The notes: generated by a model not told the origin, from the letters alone. A DNA stretch of 64,000 nucleotides from Clavaria fumosa (GCA_951802425.1 OX637799.1:1426001-1490000); one strand, 5' to 3'. Positions 45,807 through 61,777 are shown, numbered from the stretch's first letter. Program-made: numbers and translations.

Positions 45807-47899
45807 TCAGGCAAACCTGACGCTCTTGACGACCCTGGTGATCCCGCTCTTCTCGCCCTCGTACCGTGTAGCGTCGACCGCACCACGGCGGTGGACGGGT
45901 TTCTGCGACGCGACGCGCTTCTGCGCCTGCTCGTACCGCAGACGCTTCCGCACGCGCGGGTTGCGCACGCTCTTCGGGCGGCGCGGCGTCAGCCCCTTGT
46001 TCGCGATGATCGCGCGCGTGAGGGCGCGTGGCCCGCTGCCGTCGCTGATGCCGCCCGCGGTGCGTTCGAGCCTGGAGATCGTTGATTGGAACGAAGCGTG
46101 TGAGTGTGTGAGCCACGGGTGCAAGGGAGGGCGTGCGCACCGCGCTGCTGCTCGGGCCTCGTCGTGCTCGGCCTTGCGTCTCTCCTTCCGCTCCTGCGTC
46201 TGCCGCTTGACGAGCTCGTAGTACTCGTCTGCGTCGCCACCGTCACTGTCCAAGCGCCTCCTCTTGCCCCGCACAGAGCGCGCCAGCGGCGCGTCGTCTC
46301 CACCGTCGCTGTCGCTGTCGCCACTGCCACTGCCACCACCACCACCCACCTCGTCCAGGTCCTCCCCACCACCGCGCCCCCCCTCCGCCACACGCGCCAG
46401 CCGCGCCTCGCGCTCCCTCGCCCACTCGCGGTACGGCAAGTCGTCGTCCCCGCCAGCCGCGCGCTCGCGCGCCCCGCGCCGGCGCGCACCCGCGCTCTCC
46501 ACGCGCCACGCATGGAACCGCAGCGACCGCCGGCGCGCGGCCTTGCTCTGCGCGGCGGCGCGCGGGAGCGTGGTTGCGTCGCCGTAGGGGTCTGCGAGGT
46601 CCGCCCACTCGCTTGTCCCTGGCCCTGGCGCTGACGGTGCCGTGTGTGTGGACTTGGACGAGCGGAAGACGGGCTCTTCGAGGTCGAAGAGAGGGGTGGG
46701 TGGTGAGGCGGCGGCGATTGGCTTCTGTGCTACTTTCCGTTTCTTCTTGGGCGGCAGACCGTTGATTGTCTTTTGGGAGGTGGACGGGAGGAAAGCAGAA
46801 AATATACTTGCGAAATCCAGATCTTCAGAAAGGTCGTCCGACACCTCATCGTCATCATCATCATCGTCCTCATCGTCATCGGAACCAGTGAAGTTGAAGT
46901 CTTCCATTGTAGTGAGCGATTGTTTGAGTATGAGGAGCCTATTCATGATGGGGTGTGACTGGAGCAGCTCCGGTCGCTGAGCGTACTTCTCGCTCGAACG
47001 AAGGTGCAGGAAAAATGCTAGCGTTGTAGTGTACGTCAGGAGAGTCTCTGTAAAGAATAAAGATAGGCCTCCGAGTAGATAAATCCAAGAGATAGATCGC
47101 ACGATAATGCAAGTGTATGATTCCTAAACGGAACGCCTCAGGCCTTTCCGCTTCTAACCTGGAGAACGAATTTGAGACGAGTTGGAGGGAGCCAACATCA
47201 AACTACTGACATTGCTAGCCTGTCATGAGCTTTCATCAGAGAGACTGCTGTTTCTTCCCAGTCTCGCGCCAAAGCAAGTGCCTCTGGATTTGATTTTTCG
47301 AGATGTCGCATAAGGGATTTTTTATCCTGAGGCAACGAAGCCACAGGAGGTGGTTTTAATTCCTCGCTGTGTGATTTAGTCGTAGACATGAGAATAGAGA
47401 ATCACACTCACAGCTCTTCTTTTTGTTCTGCCCTATGTTCGGGGAGGTCCTCAAGGCCGAAGTCAGCCTCCACCATCTCGGCTCGCGCCTTGGCTTGCAG
47501 TCGCCGTGCTTCCTGCTCGTGCAGCTCGAGCGCTTCTTCGTCGTCAGAGTCTAATTGATCAGCGGCCGAAGTGACATAGGCTGCTTTGCTGCGGCCCCAT
47601 GTCTCGTCTTCAGAGGTTTGCTCTTCATCCTCCTCCGATGATTCTACTGTGATACCTTTCTTTTTCCCCTTCGCCTTGGCCTTTTTTGAGCGTTTCTTCT
47701 TCGCCTGAGGTGCTTCTTCTAGTTCTTTCATATCTTCATCTTCATATGCGTACTGGCCATCTTCATCCTCGTCTGAATCGTCCATTCCTTTAAGAGCGAA
47801 CACCTCGTCGTCATCGGCATCTTCATCGTAGTCCTCCAGCAAGACGCTTGGCTTTGCGTTGCTGGCGCGCGCGCCTTTCACTGGTCGTCTCCGAGGCAT
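45807..47899 (-). CDS. SAS10: Sas10/Utp3 small-subunit processome protein
   Basis: Nucleolar factor needed for 18S rRNA maturation and linked to silencing in yeast. The N-terminal exon (start complement 47897-47899) has MPRRRPVKGARA, acidic runs, KKKRSKKAKAKGKKKG, ETWGRSKAAYVTSAADQLDS and DDEEALELHEQEARRLQAKA. The middle exon (47198-47389) gives LMRHLEKSNPEALALARDWE as in the Sas10/Utp3/C1D domain. The C-terminal exons have SDDDEDDDDDDDEVSDDLSE, a basic/acidic low-complexity region and the Sas10 C-terminal domain (ISRLERTAGGISDGSGPRAL, IIANKGLTPRRPKSVRNPRV, KRLRYEQAQKRV), ending VKSVRFA. Tandem with FCF2, 202 bp upstream. Confidence 0.92.
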
Positions 47900-48101
47900 G
47901 GAGTGACGCTGTAAGGAAGGACCGCTGCCAGTGTCGCGCTCGTCGGACGTGGCACGTGATTCCCTGGGGTCGCGCCGTGATCCTGTCTTACAAGTGACTC
48001 TACCAATCTTCGACGGCAATGTTTGGGTAATGAATATACTCCAAGAGCAACGGAGGTGATATACGAGATGAGAATGTATAGTTCGACTGGCGCTCAGGGC
48101 A

Positions 48102-50168
<2,067 letters not shown>

Positions 50169-50322
50169 TATGGAGAGCTCGAGGTTGTCTTGACTGGCAT
50201 AGTAACACTGCCACTGAAACTGCCCTGACCAGCCACGCAATTTGGTACAGCATAAGCTTGGTTGTCGTCGAACACAACACAACTCACGAGCACCGTCGAC
50301 CCTCATCACCACATTTCTGGCC

Positions 50323-53089
<2,767 letters not shown>

Positions 53090-54739
53090 TCTTTCTTGAT
53101 CTCTGTACTTGTTCTTCTTGCCTGCAGTGTTAATCCGTCTCTCTCGTCGGCTCCCCTGCCGCTGTAGCATACATACCACAGACCATCTTTGTACGTGAAT
53201 CTAGGCAATGCAAACCAACTAGCATTTCCGTCCGACGGAGAAGGTCTGTACCTAGGGGGACAAACAAGGGCAACGTGACGAGAGTGTGCAGGTGAAATGC
53301 TGATAAGTGGATGCCGCAGATTTATTGACATGCAGTGTGGGTTTTGGGGTGAGTTCCTATCGCCTATCTGTCGAAACTTCTTGTCGAATTCTGCCTCGTT
53401 CGTCCGTTAAGCAACTCGCAGCACGATTGAGAATTTCCAGCAAGGCGTTTGCAGATTGAAAGAGAAACTCAATCGCTCAATCTCTGTTAAAACCCTCAGA
53501 GTTATTTCCAAAAGTCGTCATGCCGTCAAATGTTTGAAAGCTGACCTCAGAAGCATCAGTGATGCCTATTGGCTCTGCCTTTGTCGCCTGGGCTGATGAA
53601 GGTGGATACTCTTTTTTTCCACAGAGCGGTAGGACAAGCCGCCTCGATAAAGAACAGTGTATGGTTACGATGATCCGCTTGCGCATAGGCGAAGGTGCGC
53701 GTCGGAGCGGGTCATGCTCTATCGCACGGCGCTCCTTACGGCCAGAGCCTACCCTCACCCCTGCGTCTGCCCAAGCGCCGGATCCGGCGCCCGGGCAGTT
53801 AGTCTATGGCCGGGGGGGTTGAGGATCCAAGACGAGGGAGGGAGGGGGGCGCGGCGCTGCATGGCGTGTCCTTGTGCATGTAAGGCTGGGAATCGAGTGG
53901 CGACTAGGGACGTAGTCAGAGCTGGGTCCAATCGATCATAGAATGACAGAGACAGAAAAAGAAGAAGGGTGCACATGAAACGGAACGAGGAAGGAGGGTA
54001 CGCACGCCAGCAGGAGATCCGCCTAAGGGGATCCGCCTCAAGAAAACGCGCCCACGCTTGGGCTGCTCGTCGTGGATCGTAGGCGCCGGCCGGGGGAACG
54101 TGAACAACGTGCTTGCCCTGTATATGTGATATCCCATATATTGCTGTTGTTCGCGTGGGCCTCGAGCGGCTCAGATTCAACGGCGAGGGTGCACACTCAA
54201 AGATCGAGGAGGGGCCTTTGCCCGTTGGTAAGCCGAGGAGGGTCACTAAAATGGGCAGGTCGGTCGTTGGGGGCAGTAGTACTAGTGCCAGCGCCAAAAC
54301 GCATGCCGATGAAGGGCGCGGCAGCAGTGATGTGGGAGTAGGCAGCGAGAGGGGAAGGTCAACGCTGGCTTGTCGATGGTCTGAGGGAGGAATGGATCCG
54401 TAGAAGGAAGGTGGACACGTGATTCTGGATACATTGCAGCACGTTGCTGTACAAGGCTTGGCTCTCAACCATCGATAAGCGCGAGCATCGTCGTCTTCTG
54501 CCCACCGTCATTTGGACTGCGATAACAATAACCGCAGCATAGCGAGCAGATGGAAGACCGTTCAGTCACAAGTCGTGAGTCTCGCTTGATAAGATAATCT
54601 ATGCCGAGCTCATTTGCAAATACTATCTTTCACAGACATTGATAACGCTACTAGCGTGTCGTTCTCACCCATGAGCCAAAACTACAGTGGTGCAACCATA
54701 TGTGTGTCCATGATTTTGTCTTCCTTACTGTCTCCTCAC
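53090..54739. other. Intergenic region before the NLR gene
   Basis: A 237-codon frame (53755-54468, minus) and overlapping plus-strand frames exist but carry no recognisable domain, and both strands are open because of base composition. A G-rich stretch (53,812-53,855) is present. No gene is called. Confidence 0.4.
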
Positions 54740-54897
54740 CCCGACTCTTGCAGATGCCAGTGGAAATGTTGGATCTGATAATGTTATTATCCAACATCTT
54801 CACCTTCACCAAAGTGAGTGTGAGCAAGCATCTCGCCAAGTTTGGCTGACACAGTATTACAGCTGGTCTTCATACCTTTCCGCGTCGAGATTTACAT
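54740..54897 (+). other. Possible 5' exon of the NLR gene
   Basis: After an acceptor-like TCTTGCAG (near 54,756) the sequence can be read as DASGNVGSDNVIIQHLHLHQ, followed by a donor-like AAAGTGAGT (near 54,818) and acceptors near 54,855 and 54,863. Many mushroom NLR proteins have short Asn/Ile/Val-rich leaders before the NB-ARC domain. The reading is weak: joining to the ATG at 54,898 is not required. Confidence 0.25.
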
Positions 54898-57830
54898 ATG
54901 ACATTCAAGCGAATGCCCCCCTTTAGCCCAAATTTCACTGGACGTGAGGGTTACCTCGAGAGGCTGCGTACCCATTTCAGTATGCGTCCAGGTCAACCAC
55001 ACTCGAGAAGGCTCTTTCTTCTGTATGGAATGGGAGGTGTTGGCAAGACTCAAATTTGTCTCAAATTCATTGAGGAAAACCCAGAGCTGTTCGTCAGAGC
55101 CATCCTTGTCTAACTATTACATTGTTGACCAACCCCCACAGGTTCTGGCGTGTCTTCTGGATAGATGCGACCAATGCCGAAACAACTCGGCAGTCCATTC
55201 GTGACATTGCGAATGATTCGGCTGCACAAGCATCTGGAGTTCAAGACTCGATGGATTCAGTCCTCCAATGGATAACTTTGCTCGCACAGGAATGGTTGCT
55301 TGTGTATGATAATGCAGGAGATCCCGCTATTCTCCTTGAGTTCATGCCAACACATAGCCAGGGCAACATCCTGATCACTAGCCGTAATCCTAGCATGCGG
55401 CGGATTGTTGGTTCTAAAGCTTGGACTGAAGTTGGAGAGTTGGAGGAACAGGAGGCAGTCTCACTCCTTCTGAGTGCTGCCTTCTGTGATGTGACTTCCG
55501 CGGAACTGAGGGATGCAGCCCTTCCTATTGTGAAGACTTTGTGCTGCTTGCCTCTTGCTGTGGATCAAGCTGGTGCATCCATTGCAAGTGATCTATGTGA
55601 TCTTGATGAATATCTTGGGATCTATCAGAAGTGTCACCATGAGTTATTGGATGATCCTTCTTTCAAAGGAGCATCTGCTTATGGTCAAGCAGTTTATGGG
55701 ACATGGGAACTCTCCATGAAAGAGATTCGAGTCAGGGCTTTGTCAACAAGTCCAAGTGATAATGCACAAGCAGCATCTTGTGCAATGCTTGTGTTGCAGG
55801 TGTTTGCCTTCCTCCACCATGACAACATTCCAGAAGGTATATTTAGACATGCATCTGAAGCAATGGTAGAGAAGGACAGTTTTGAACAAGACTGGAAAGA
55901 GTTTCAAAGGCATTCTGTGCATTGGTCCAAGATACTACAGGTTGACAATGAAGGACATTGGGAGTTATTGCCATTTAGGAGAGCAATTCAACTGCTGGAA
56001 TCATTTTCACTTGTGAAGAGTTCTCCTGGAAGATTATATACTATGCATCCATTGGTACATTTATGGTGCCAGGGAAGGTTGCCAGATAGTGAGAAGCAAG
56101 CAACATGGAACATAGTGGAAATGCTAGTGTGCAACTCCATCACATATGAGGAAGATAGTGCATCCTTTGCATTTCGGCAATCATTGCTACAACACATTGT
56201 TGCCATGTGCAAACACCCAGAAAATACCACATGTATGATTGGTAATGTGCATCAGAAAGAGAAGCTCTCACATGTCTATTATGAGTGTGGGTATTGGAAA
56301 GAGGCTGAGCAACTGGTGGTCAACATAGTAAAAAATAGGAAAAGAATGCATGGGCCAGAACATCCAAACACACTAACAAGTATTTCCATTTTGGCAAGGA
56401 TATATTTAGTGCAGGGGAAGTATAATGAGGCACAGGAGCTGCAATTACATGTGATGGAAGCCAGAAAAAGATTGCTTGGACCAGAGCATCCATCCACACT
56501 GACAATTATTGCCAATTTGGCAAGCACATATTCAGCACAGGGAAAGTACAGCAAGGCAGAGGATCTGGAATTACATGTGATGGAAGCCAGGAAAAGATTG
56601 CTTGGACCAGAGCATCCTGACACACTGACAATTATTGCCAATTTGGCAAGGATATATTCAGCCCAGGGAAAGTACAATGAGGCAGAGGAGCTGGAATTAC
56701 ATGTGATGGAAGCCAGGAAAAGATTGCTTGGACCAGAGCATCCTGACACACTGACAATTACCAACAATTTGGCAAGCACATATTCAGCACAGGGAAAGTA
56801 CAATGAGGCAGAGGAGCTGGGATTACTTGTGGTGGAAGCCAGGAAAAGATTGCTTGGACCAGAGCATCCTGACACACTGACAATTACCAACAATTTGGCA
56901 ACCACATATTCAGCACAGGGAAAGTACAATGAGGCAGAGGAGCTGGAATTACTTGTGATGGAAGCCAGGAAAAGATTGCTTGGACCAGAGCATCCATCCA
57001 CACTGACAATTACCAGCGATTTGGCAGGCACATATTCAGATCAGGGAAAGTACAATAAGGCAGAGGAGCTGCAATTACATGTGATAGAAGTGAGGAAAAG
57101 GTTACTTGGACCAGAGCATCCTGACACAATGACAATTACCAGCAATTTGGCAAGGACATATTTAGCCCAGGGAAAGTACAATAAGGCAGAGGAGCTGGAA
57201 TTACATGTGATGGAAGCCAGAAAAAGATTGCTTGGACCAGAGCATCCTGACACACTGACAATTACTGCCAATTTGGCAACCACATATTCAGCAAAGGGAA
57301 AGTACAATGAGGCAGAGGAGCTGGAATTACATGTGATGGAAGCCAGGAAAAGATTGCTTGGACCAGAGCATCCTGACACACTGGCAATTACCAACAATTT
57401 GGCAAGGATATATTCAGCCCAGGGAAAGTACAATAAGGCAGAGGAGCTGGAATTACATGTGATGGAAGCCAGGAAAAGATTGCTTGGACCAGAGCATCCT
57501 GACACACTGACAATTACCAACAATTTGGCAAGCACATATTCAGCACAGGGAAAGTACAATGAGGCAGAGGAGCTGGGATTACTTGTGGTGGAAGCCAGGA
57601 AAAGATTGCTTGGACCAGAGCATCCTGACACACTGACAATTACCAACAATTTGGCAACCACATATTCAGATCAGGGAAAGTACAAAGAGGCTGAGGAGCT
57701 GCAATTACATGTGATGGAAGCCATGAGAAGATTGCTTGGACCAGAGCATCCATCCACACAATTATTGCCAATTTGGCAACCACATATTCAGCACAGGGAA
57801 AGTACAATGAGGCAGAGGAGCTGGAATTAA
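54898..57830 (+). CDS. NB-ARC/TPR receptor-like protein (fungal NLR), frame-truncated in its repeat array
   Basis: STAND-class ATPase with the layout of fungal NLRs used in self/non-self or microbe sensing. Exon 1 (from ATG 54898) reads FSPNFTGREGYLERLRTHF and LFLLYGMGGVGKTQICLKF; GMGGVGKT is the P-loop. A short intron lies between about 55,091 and 55,140; its exact phase could not be resolved. Exon 2 gives RFWRVFWIDATNAETTRQSI, EWLLVYDNAGD (Walker B), GNILITSRNP (sensor), LCCLPLAVDQAGASIA (GLPL) and MHPLVHLW (MHD-like). Then follow kinesin-light-chain-type TPR units from 56,340. The frame breaks in unit 12 by a 4-bp deletion near 57,759 and ends at 57828-57830, so the predicted protein has about 11 complete repeats. 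No known N-terminal effector domain is visible. DNA here is visibly more AT-rich than the neighbouring genes. Confidence 0.85.
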
Positions 57831-58583
57831 AGGTGATGGAAGCCAGGAAAAGATTGCTTGGACTAGAGCATCCATCCACACTGACAATTACTGCCAATTT
57901 GGCAAGGATATATTCAGCACAGGGAAAGTACAGTGAGGCAGAGGATCTGGAATTACATGTGATGGAAGCCAGGAAAAGATTGCTTGGACCACAGCATCCA
58001 TCCACACTGACAATTACTGCCAATTTGGCAACCACATATTCAGCACAGGGAAAGTACAGTGAGGCAGAGGATCTGGAATTACATGTGATGGAAGCCAGGA
58101 AAAGATTGCTTGGACCAGAGCATCCATCCACACTGACAATTACTGCCAATTTTGCAAGGACATATTCAGCACAGGGAAAGTACAAAGAGGCAGAGGAGCT
58201 GGAATTACATGTGATGGAGGCCAGGAAAAGCCTGCTTGGACAAGAGCATCCTGACACACTGGAAATTACTTCCAATTTGGCAAGGACATATTCAGGTCAG
58301 GGAAAGTACAAGGAGGCAGAGGAGCTGGAATTAAAGGTGATGGAAGCCATGGAAAGATTGCTTGGACCAGAGCATCCATCCACACTGGCAATTACTTTCA
58401 ATTTGGCAAGGACATATTCAGCACAGGGAAAGTACAAAGAGGCAGAGGAGCTGGAATTAAAGGTGATGGAAGCCATGAAAAGATTGCTTGGACCACAGCA
58501 TCCTGACACACTGACAATTTGGCAAGAACATATTCAGATCAGGGAAAGCTGAGAAGCTTCAATTACATGTGATAGAGGTATTA
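56340..58583 (+). repeat. Array of 18 TPR-coding units of 126 bp
   Basis: Units of 42 residues of the form KRLLGPEHPDTLTITNNLA then xTYSAQGKYNEAEELELHVM-EAR. Starts fall exactly every 126 bp from 56,340 to 57,726 (units 1-12). Unit 12 is 122 bp, units 13-17 start at 57,848 and every 126 bp after, and unit 18 starts at 58,478 and lacks about 20 bp in two pieces. Unit 1 is the most diverged (KRMHGPEHPNTLTSISILAR); the rest are nearly identical even at silent sites. A reading frame continues from 57,773 to 58,552 after the break, then a second shift; a trailing piece can be read to TAA at 58605-58607. Confidence 0.93.
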
Positions 58584-58607
58584 GGGCTTGTTCCTTCTTG
58601 CAAGTAA

Positions 58608-59019
58608 GTAGTGCTGGTAGTCAATTTGTTAGTGACTAGTCATTTAATCTCACTAAGACTGATATACTTTTGAGTACAATTGAGAATACTCAGTCCCAGA
58701 ATGTTGTAGAAGTGTTGGATGAAGTATAGAAAGCAAAACAGATGATTTGGAGATGTGAAGGGTGAGCCTGGAATTGATGGTAAAGAGGTCCAGGACTGTT
58801 TAAGATGAAGGCTTTGTAGGTGTTGAGGGAGTTCCAAAGAGTCAGTACCACAATGAAAAAGAGAATACTTAGTCAGGTGTGCAAGTGGTACACAAGCACA
58901 GAGAATGAATTTTCAGAGAAACAGGGTTGTTCTTTGTGTTATTCAAATCACCAAGTGAGACAGGACCTATCAACTGTGTAGGTTTGTCAAGGGTCTACTG
59001 GCTGCAAGCTTAAACTAGA
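58608..59019. other. Spacer between NLR array and retroelement debris
   Basis: AT-rich, with no frame or repeat recognised. It could include decayed upstream reverse-transcriptase sequence, but I cannot see it. Confidence 0.35.
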
Positions 59020-59529
59020 GTGCATCAATATCAAGTCTTCAGTATGTTTGCAGAGGATTTGGCTACACACCAGTATTGGATGGATCAGGTCTTGAGGAAG
59101 TTTGGAGAGAATGGGTTGTGTCTCAAACTCAGTAAATGTGAGTTTGAGAAGAGTGAGATCATCTTCCTGGGGATGAAGATCTCTCACAACTGACTAGAGC
59201 ATGACCTGGCCAAGGGTGTGGCAGTCCAAGATTGGCCATGTCCTAGGAATGTGAAGGATGTCCAGAAGTTCAATGGGATGTTGAACTACCTCCATTGGCA
59301 CATCCCAAATCTTTCCGCCTGGGCAAAGCCACTCTTCTGGCCGACTGGGAAGGTTCCATGGAAATGGGAGGAGGAGGAGGAAGCAGTCTTCTGAGATCTT
59401 TGCCTGGCACTCATATTGGCCCCAGTCTTGGCTCTGCCACAAGACAAAGGGAGATGGAAGGTAGAGACAGATGCAAGTAACTTGGTGACTGGCAGAGTCC
59501 TTTTGCAGCAGCAGACAGATGGGACCTGG
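59020..59529 (+). mobile_element. Ty3/gypsy reverse transcriptase-RNase H fragment, degenerate
   Basis: Plus-strand reading gives AEDLATHQYWMDQVLRKFGE, NGLCLKLSKCEFEKSEIIFL, GMKISHN then a stop, VAVQDWPCPRNVKDVQKFNG, MLNYLHWHIPNLSAWAKPLF, VPWKWEEEEEAVF then a stop, APVLALPQDKGRWKVETDAS and LVTGRVLLQQQTDGTW. This is the C-terminal part of a chromovirus-like RT followed by the RNase H start. Internal stops and the missing YxDD-containing half show that it is dead. It is cut off exactly where the LTR-like sequence begins. Confidence 0.85.
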
Positions 59530-59899
59530 TGTTAGGATCACTTACATAAGCCATCCCAAAGAGGAGTTATGGAGAAACTGGGGAGGGTTGTTGGAAGGTC
59601 ACATGACCTGTGGCTGGGTCGGATTATGTAATCATGTAAGATCACATGACCTGGGGCCTGGGCGCATCACGTGATCCGAGGGTCCGAGCGTGGGAAAGTC
59701 GGCAAGTGCCGGGGCTCTCACTATAAGTACTTCGTCATTTCCATTTTTGTACTCTTTTCCCCTTATCTTAGTATTGTTGTCATGACCTTACGCTTAAGTT
59801 GTGTGAGACCCAGTCTGATATAATACTAAGATCCGCCTGTCTGCCCTAGCCCTGTGTCCTAACCTGGCTAGCCTGGACCCTTAATTTCAAACTGTGACA
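59530..59899 (+). mobile_element. Putative LTR of a second gypsy-type element
   Basis: Begins TGTTAGGATC and ends CTGTGACA, giving TGT...ACA termini over 370 bp. It contains a TATA-like CTATAAGTA near 59,722, as expected of an LTR promoter, and is followed by gag sequence at about 60,390. A matching second LTR is not visible in the window, so the assignment rests on termini and position. It interrupts RNase H coding sequence of the fragment upstream. Confidence 0.5.
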
Positions 59900-59910
59900 T
59901 GTTGTCACAG
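59892..59910. repeat. Perfect inverted repeat at the LTR 3' end
   Basis: CTGTGACA-TGT-TGTCACAG, eight paired bases with a 3-nt loop, straddling the proposed LTR boundary. Confidence 0.6.
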
Positions 59911-60390
59911 CTCAGCCCCTATCATCCTCTTCTCCTTTACCCTGCCCACAGTGTGTAACAGAACCACGTGAAATTTTTACTGTGTGTAGATACACATGAC
60001 CAGACCAGGAGGAAGTCAACTGTGACCCTCCCAAAGTGATACCGAGTGCCCAAGGCCTGGAACTTTGTTTTACAGCTATGTACCAGTGAATCGTATAGTG
60101 TACAGGGCAAGGAAAGGCCCTCTACATAGTCTTTCTGTAGTTTCCTGGTCCAGTGGACAGGGCCCTTGCTCTGTGACCATTGTCAGAAGGGCACACAGGC
60201 AACTCATTAGGAGTTGTGGAGAGACCACCTGGGACACCATTTGGGCCCCACGCTACCAATAGTTTCATAGAATAAGAGTTCTATAGGTACATAAGTACCT
60301 AGAAGAGCAGCCTGAGAGGACAGGACTGTTAAGAGATTGAAGAAATCCTGAGTGCTGAAGGCCCGGAATTTTATTTTACAGTGCTACAGA
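59911..60390. other. Untranslated leader of the gag-bearing element
   Basis: 480 bp between LTR and gag. Two similar words, GCCTGGAACTTTGTTTTACAG (near 60,054) and GCCCGGAATTTTATTTTACAG (near 60,361), suggest a small internal duplication. No frame is recognised. Confidence 0.4.
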
Positions 60391-61110
60391 ATGCTGGACA
60401 TAGCTGTTGCCCCCTTTGATGGGCAGAAAAGGAACTTCTGTACGTTCCTCCAATCCCTTCGCCTCCTGTTTATGGCAAACCTGACTGTCTATGCTGTGGA
60501 CCTGGTGAAGGTCCTTTTTGCTCTGAGCAAAATTACTGGAGAAGGATTTGCTGCAGAGTGGGCGAATATGAAGGCAGAAGAGATCCTGGGTAGTGGTGAG
60601 GCCAGAACCTGGGCAGAGTTTGTGGAGGAGATGAAGTGCGCATTCGACAACCCGAATGACCGTGCAACTGCCCTTGCCGATATTGCAGGGCTGAAACAGG
60701 GTGCCATGACAGCACCGGAGTTCTTTGCGAAATTTGAGACACTGTTCCGACGGGCGAAGTTGAGTGCAGAGAAGGACTCAGGAATCCTAGTCCATTGGCT
60801 GGAGTTGAACCTGAGTAGGAGGTTGGTGGAGAGAATCTATGGTGTCTCCCCAATGCCAGAGACATATGGAGAATGGAAGGTGCTGGCTGAGAGGCTTGAT
60901 GCCCAGCAAAGGCGACTGGATGGGATACTCACAGAATGGACACTGCAACCCACCGTGACCCCCGTGCGACCCACCGCGACCCCACTGCGACCTCTTGTCA
61001 CCCCTCTGCTGTGTACTCTGGATGTGGCCATGGCCCGAGGATGGGCCCCTGCTGATGAGAGATGTTGTTTCTGATGCCACCAGACTGGCCATGCTGTCCA
61101 TTTCTGCCCC
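60391..61110 (+). pseudogene. Retrotransposon gag (capsid and zinc knuckle), interrupted
   Basis: From ATG 60391, MLDIAVAPFDGQKRNFCTFL, QSLRLLFMANLTVYAVDLVK, FAAEWANMKAEEILGSGEAR, TWAEFVEEMKCAFDNPNDRA, LADIAGLKQGAMTAPEFFAK and MPETYGEWKVLAERLDAQQR form a typical gypsy gag domain, followed by a Pro/Thr-rich linker. A CX2CX4HX4C zinc knuckle (C-F-stop-C-HQTG-H-AVHF-C) spans a TGA stop at 61,071-61,073, so the frame is broken inside the knuckle. Confidence 0.82.
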
Positions 61111-61430
61111 CTGCCTGATACGCGTCTGCAGGTCCCAAGGGCCCAAACCCAGGCAGCACCATGTGCCCCCCAAATGGCGGAGGGATACAAGAAAGAGATT
61201 GCACGGCTCTGAGCCTGCATAGAGCTGTGTGAGAGAGAGAGGAGGACTCCCGCTGGGGAGAAGAAGTGTGCCAGCCCCCTTTCCGTCCCTGTGCCTGCTG
61301 CAAGTATACCCTGATATACTATCTTGCAGCAGAGACATACCCAAATTGGGGCTGAGGTGAAGGAGGAAGTGAGACTGGCAGAGCGCCTAACCAGAGTGCG
61401 GCCAGAAGTGCGGAAACATGTGCCATGAGA
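61111..61430 (+). mobile_element. Decayed gag-protease linker
   Basis: Short readable pieces such as EVKEEVRLAERLTRVRPEV remain between stops, consistent with decayed gag-pol spacer of the same element. Confidence 0.45.
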
Positions 61431-61655
61431 GCTAGCCATCCAGGTGCACTTGGAGGCTTTCAGCACTGGCAAAGGGACCACAATGAAGGCCCTTGTCGAC
61501 TCAGGGTGCACCAACTGCTTCATGGATTTGGAGTGGGTGAAAGGAGTGGGACTGGAGCCATCTCTCCTGCTGAACCCAATCACCATGTATAATGTGGATG
61601 GGACACAGAACAGGAATGGAAAGGTCCAGTATGGGATAGATAGGGAAATCCACGG
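61431..61655 (+). pseudogene. Retroviral-type aspartic protease fragment
   Basis: Reads ELAIQVHLEAFSTGKGTTMK, ALVDSGCTNCFMDLEWVKGV and LLNPITMYNVDGTQNRNGKV. ALVDSGCT carries the catalytic D-S-G triad of gypsy retropepsins. Element homology stops near 61,650, where unrelated GC-rich sequence begins, so the pol region is lost. Confidence 0.75.
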
Positions 61656-61777
61656 GTGCAGGTTTATCCGCGGGTTTTGGCTCAAGGGTTCCAGGGTTAC
61701 GGGTGCGGTGTCCTAATCCTGTACCCCCAGCCAGACCGTGCACCATAACCGCGGTTTGCCGGGTTTACGGTTTCCTA

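Noticed and set aside
46104..46634. 176-codon plus-strand frame and several overlapping minus-strand frames
   Set aside because: Shadow frames of the GC-rich SAS10 coding exon.
53755..54468. 237-codon minus-strand frame before the NLR gene
   Set aside because: Pro/Leu/Ser-rich, no conserved motif, overlapping open frames on the plus strand and no splice context; left as unassigned.
56279..58509. Long minus-strand open frames (250, 206, 211 and 70 codons) across the TPR array
   Set aside because: They are the periodic antisense of the 126-bp repeat: because each unit lacks antisense stops in that frame, all copies do. No independent protein signature.
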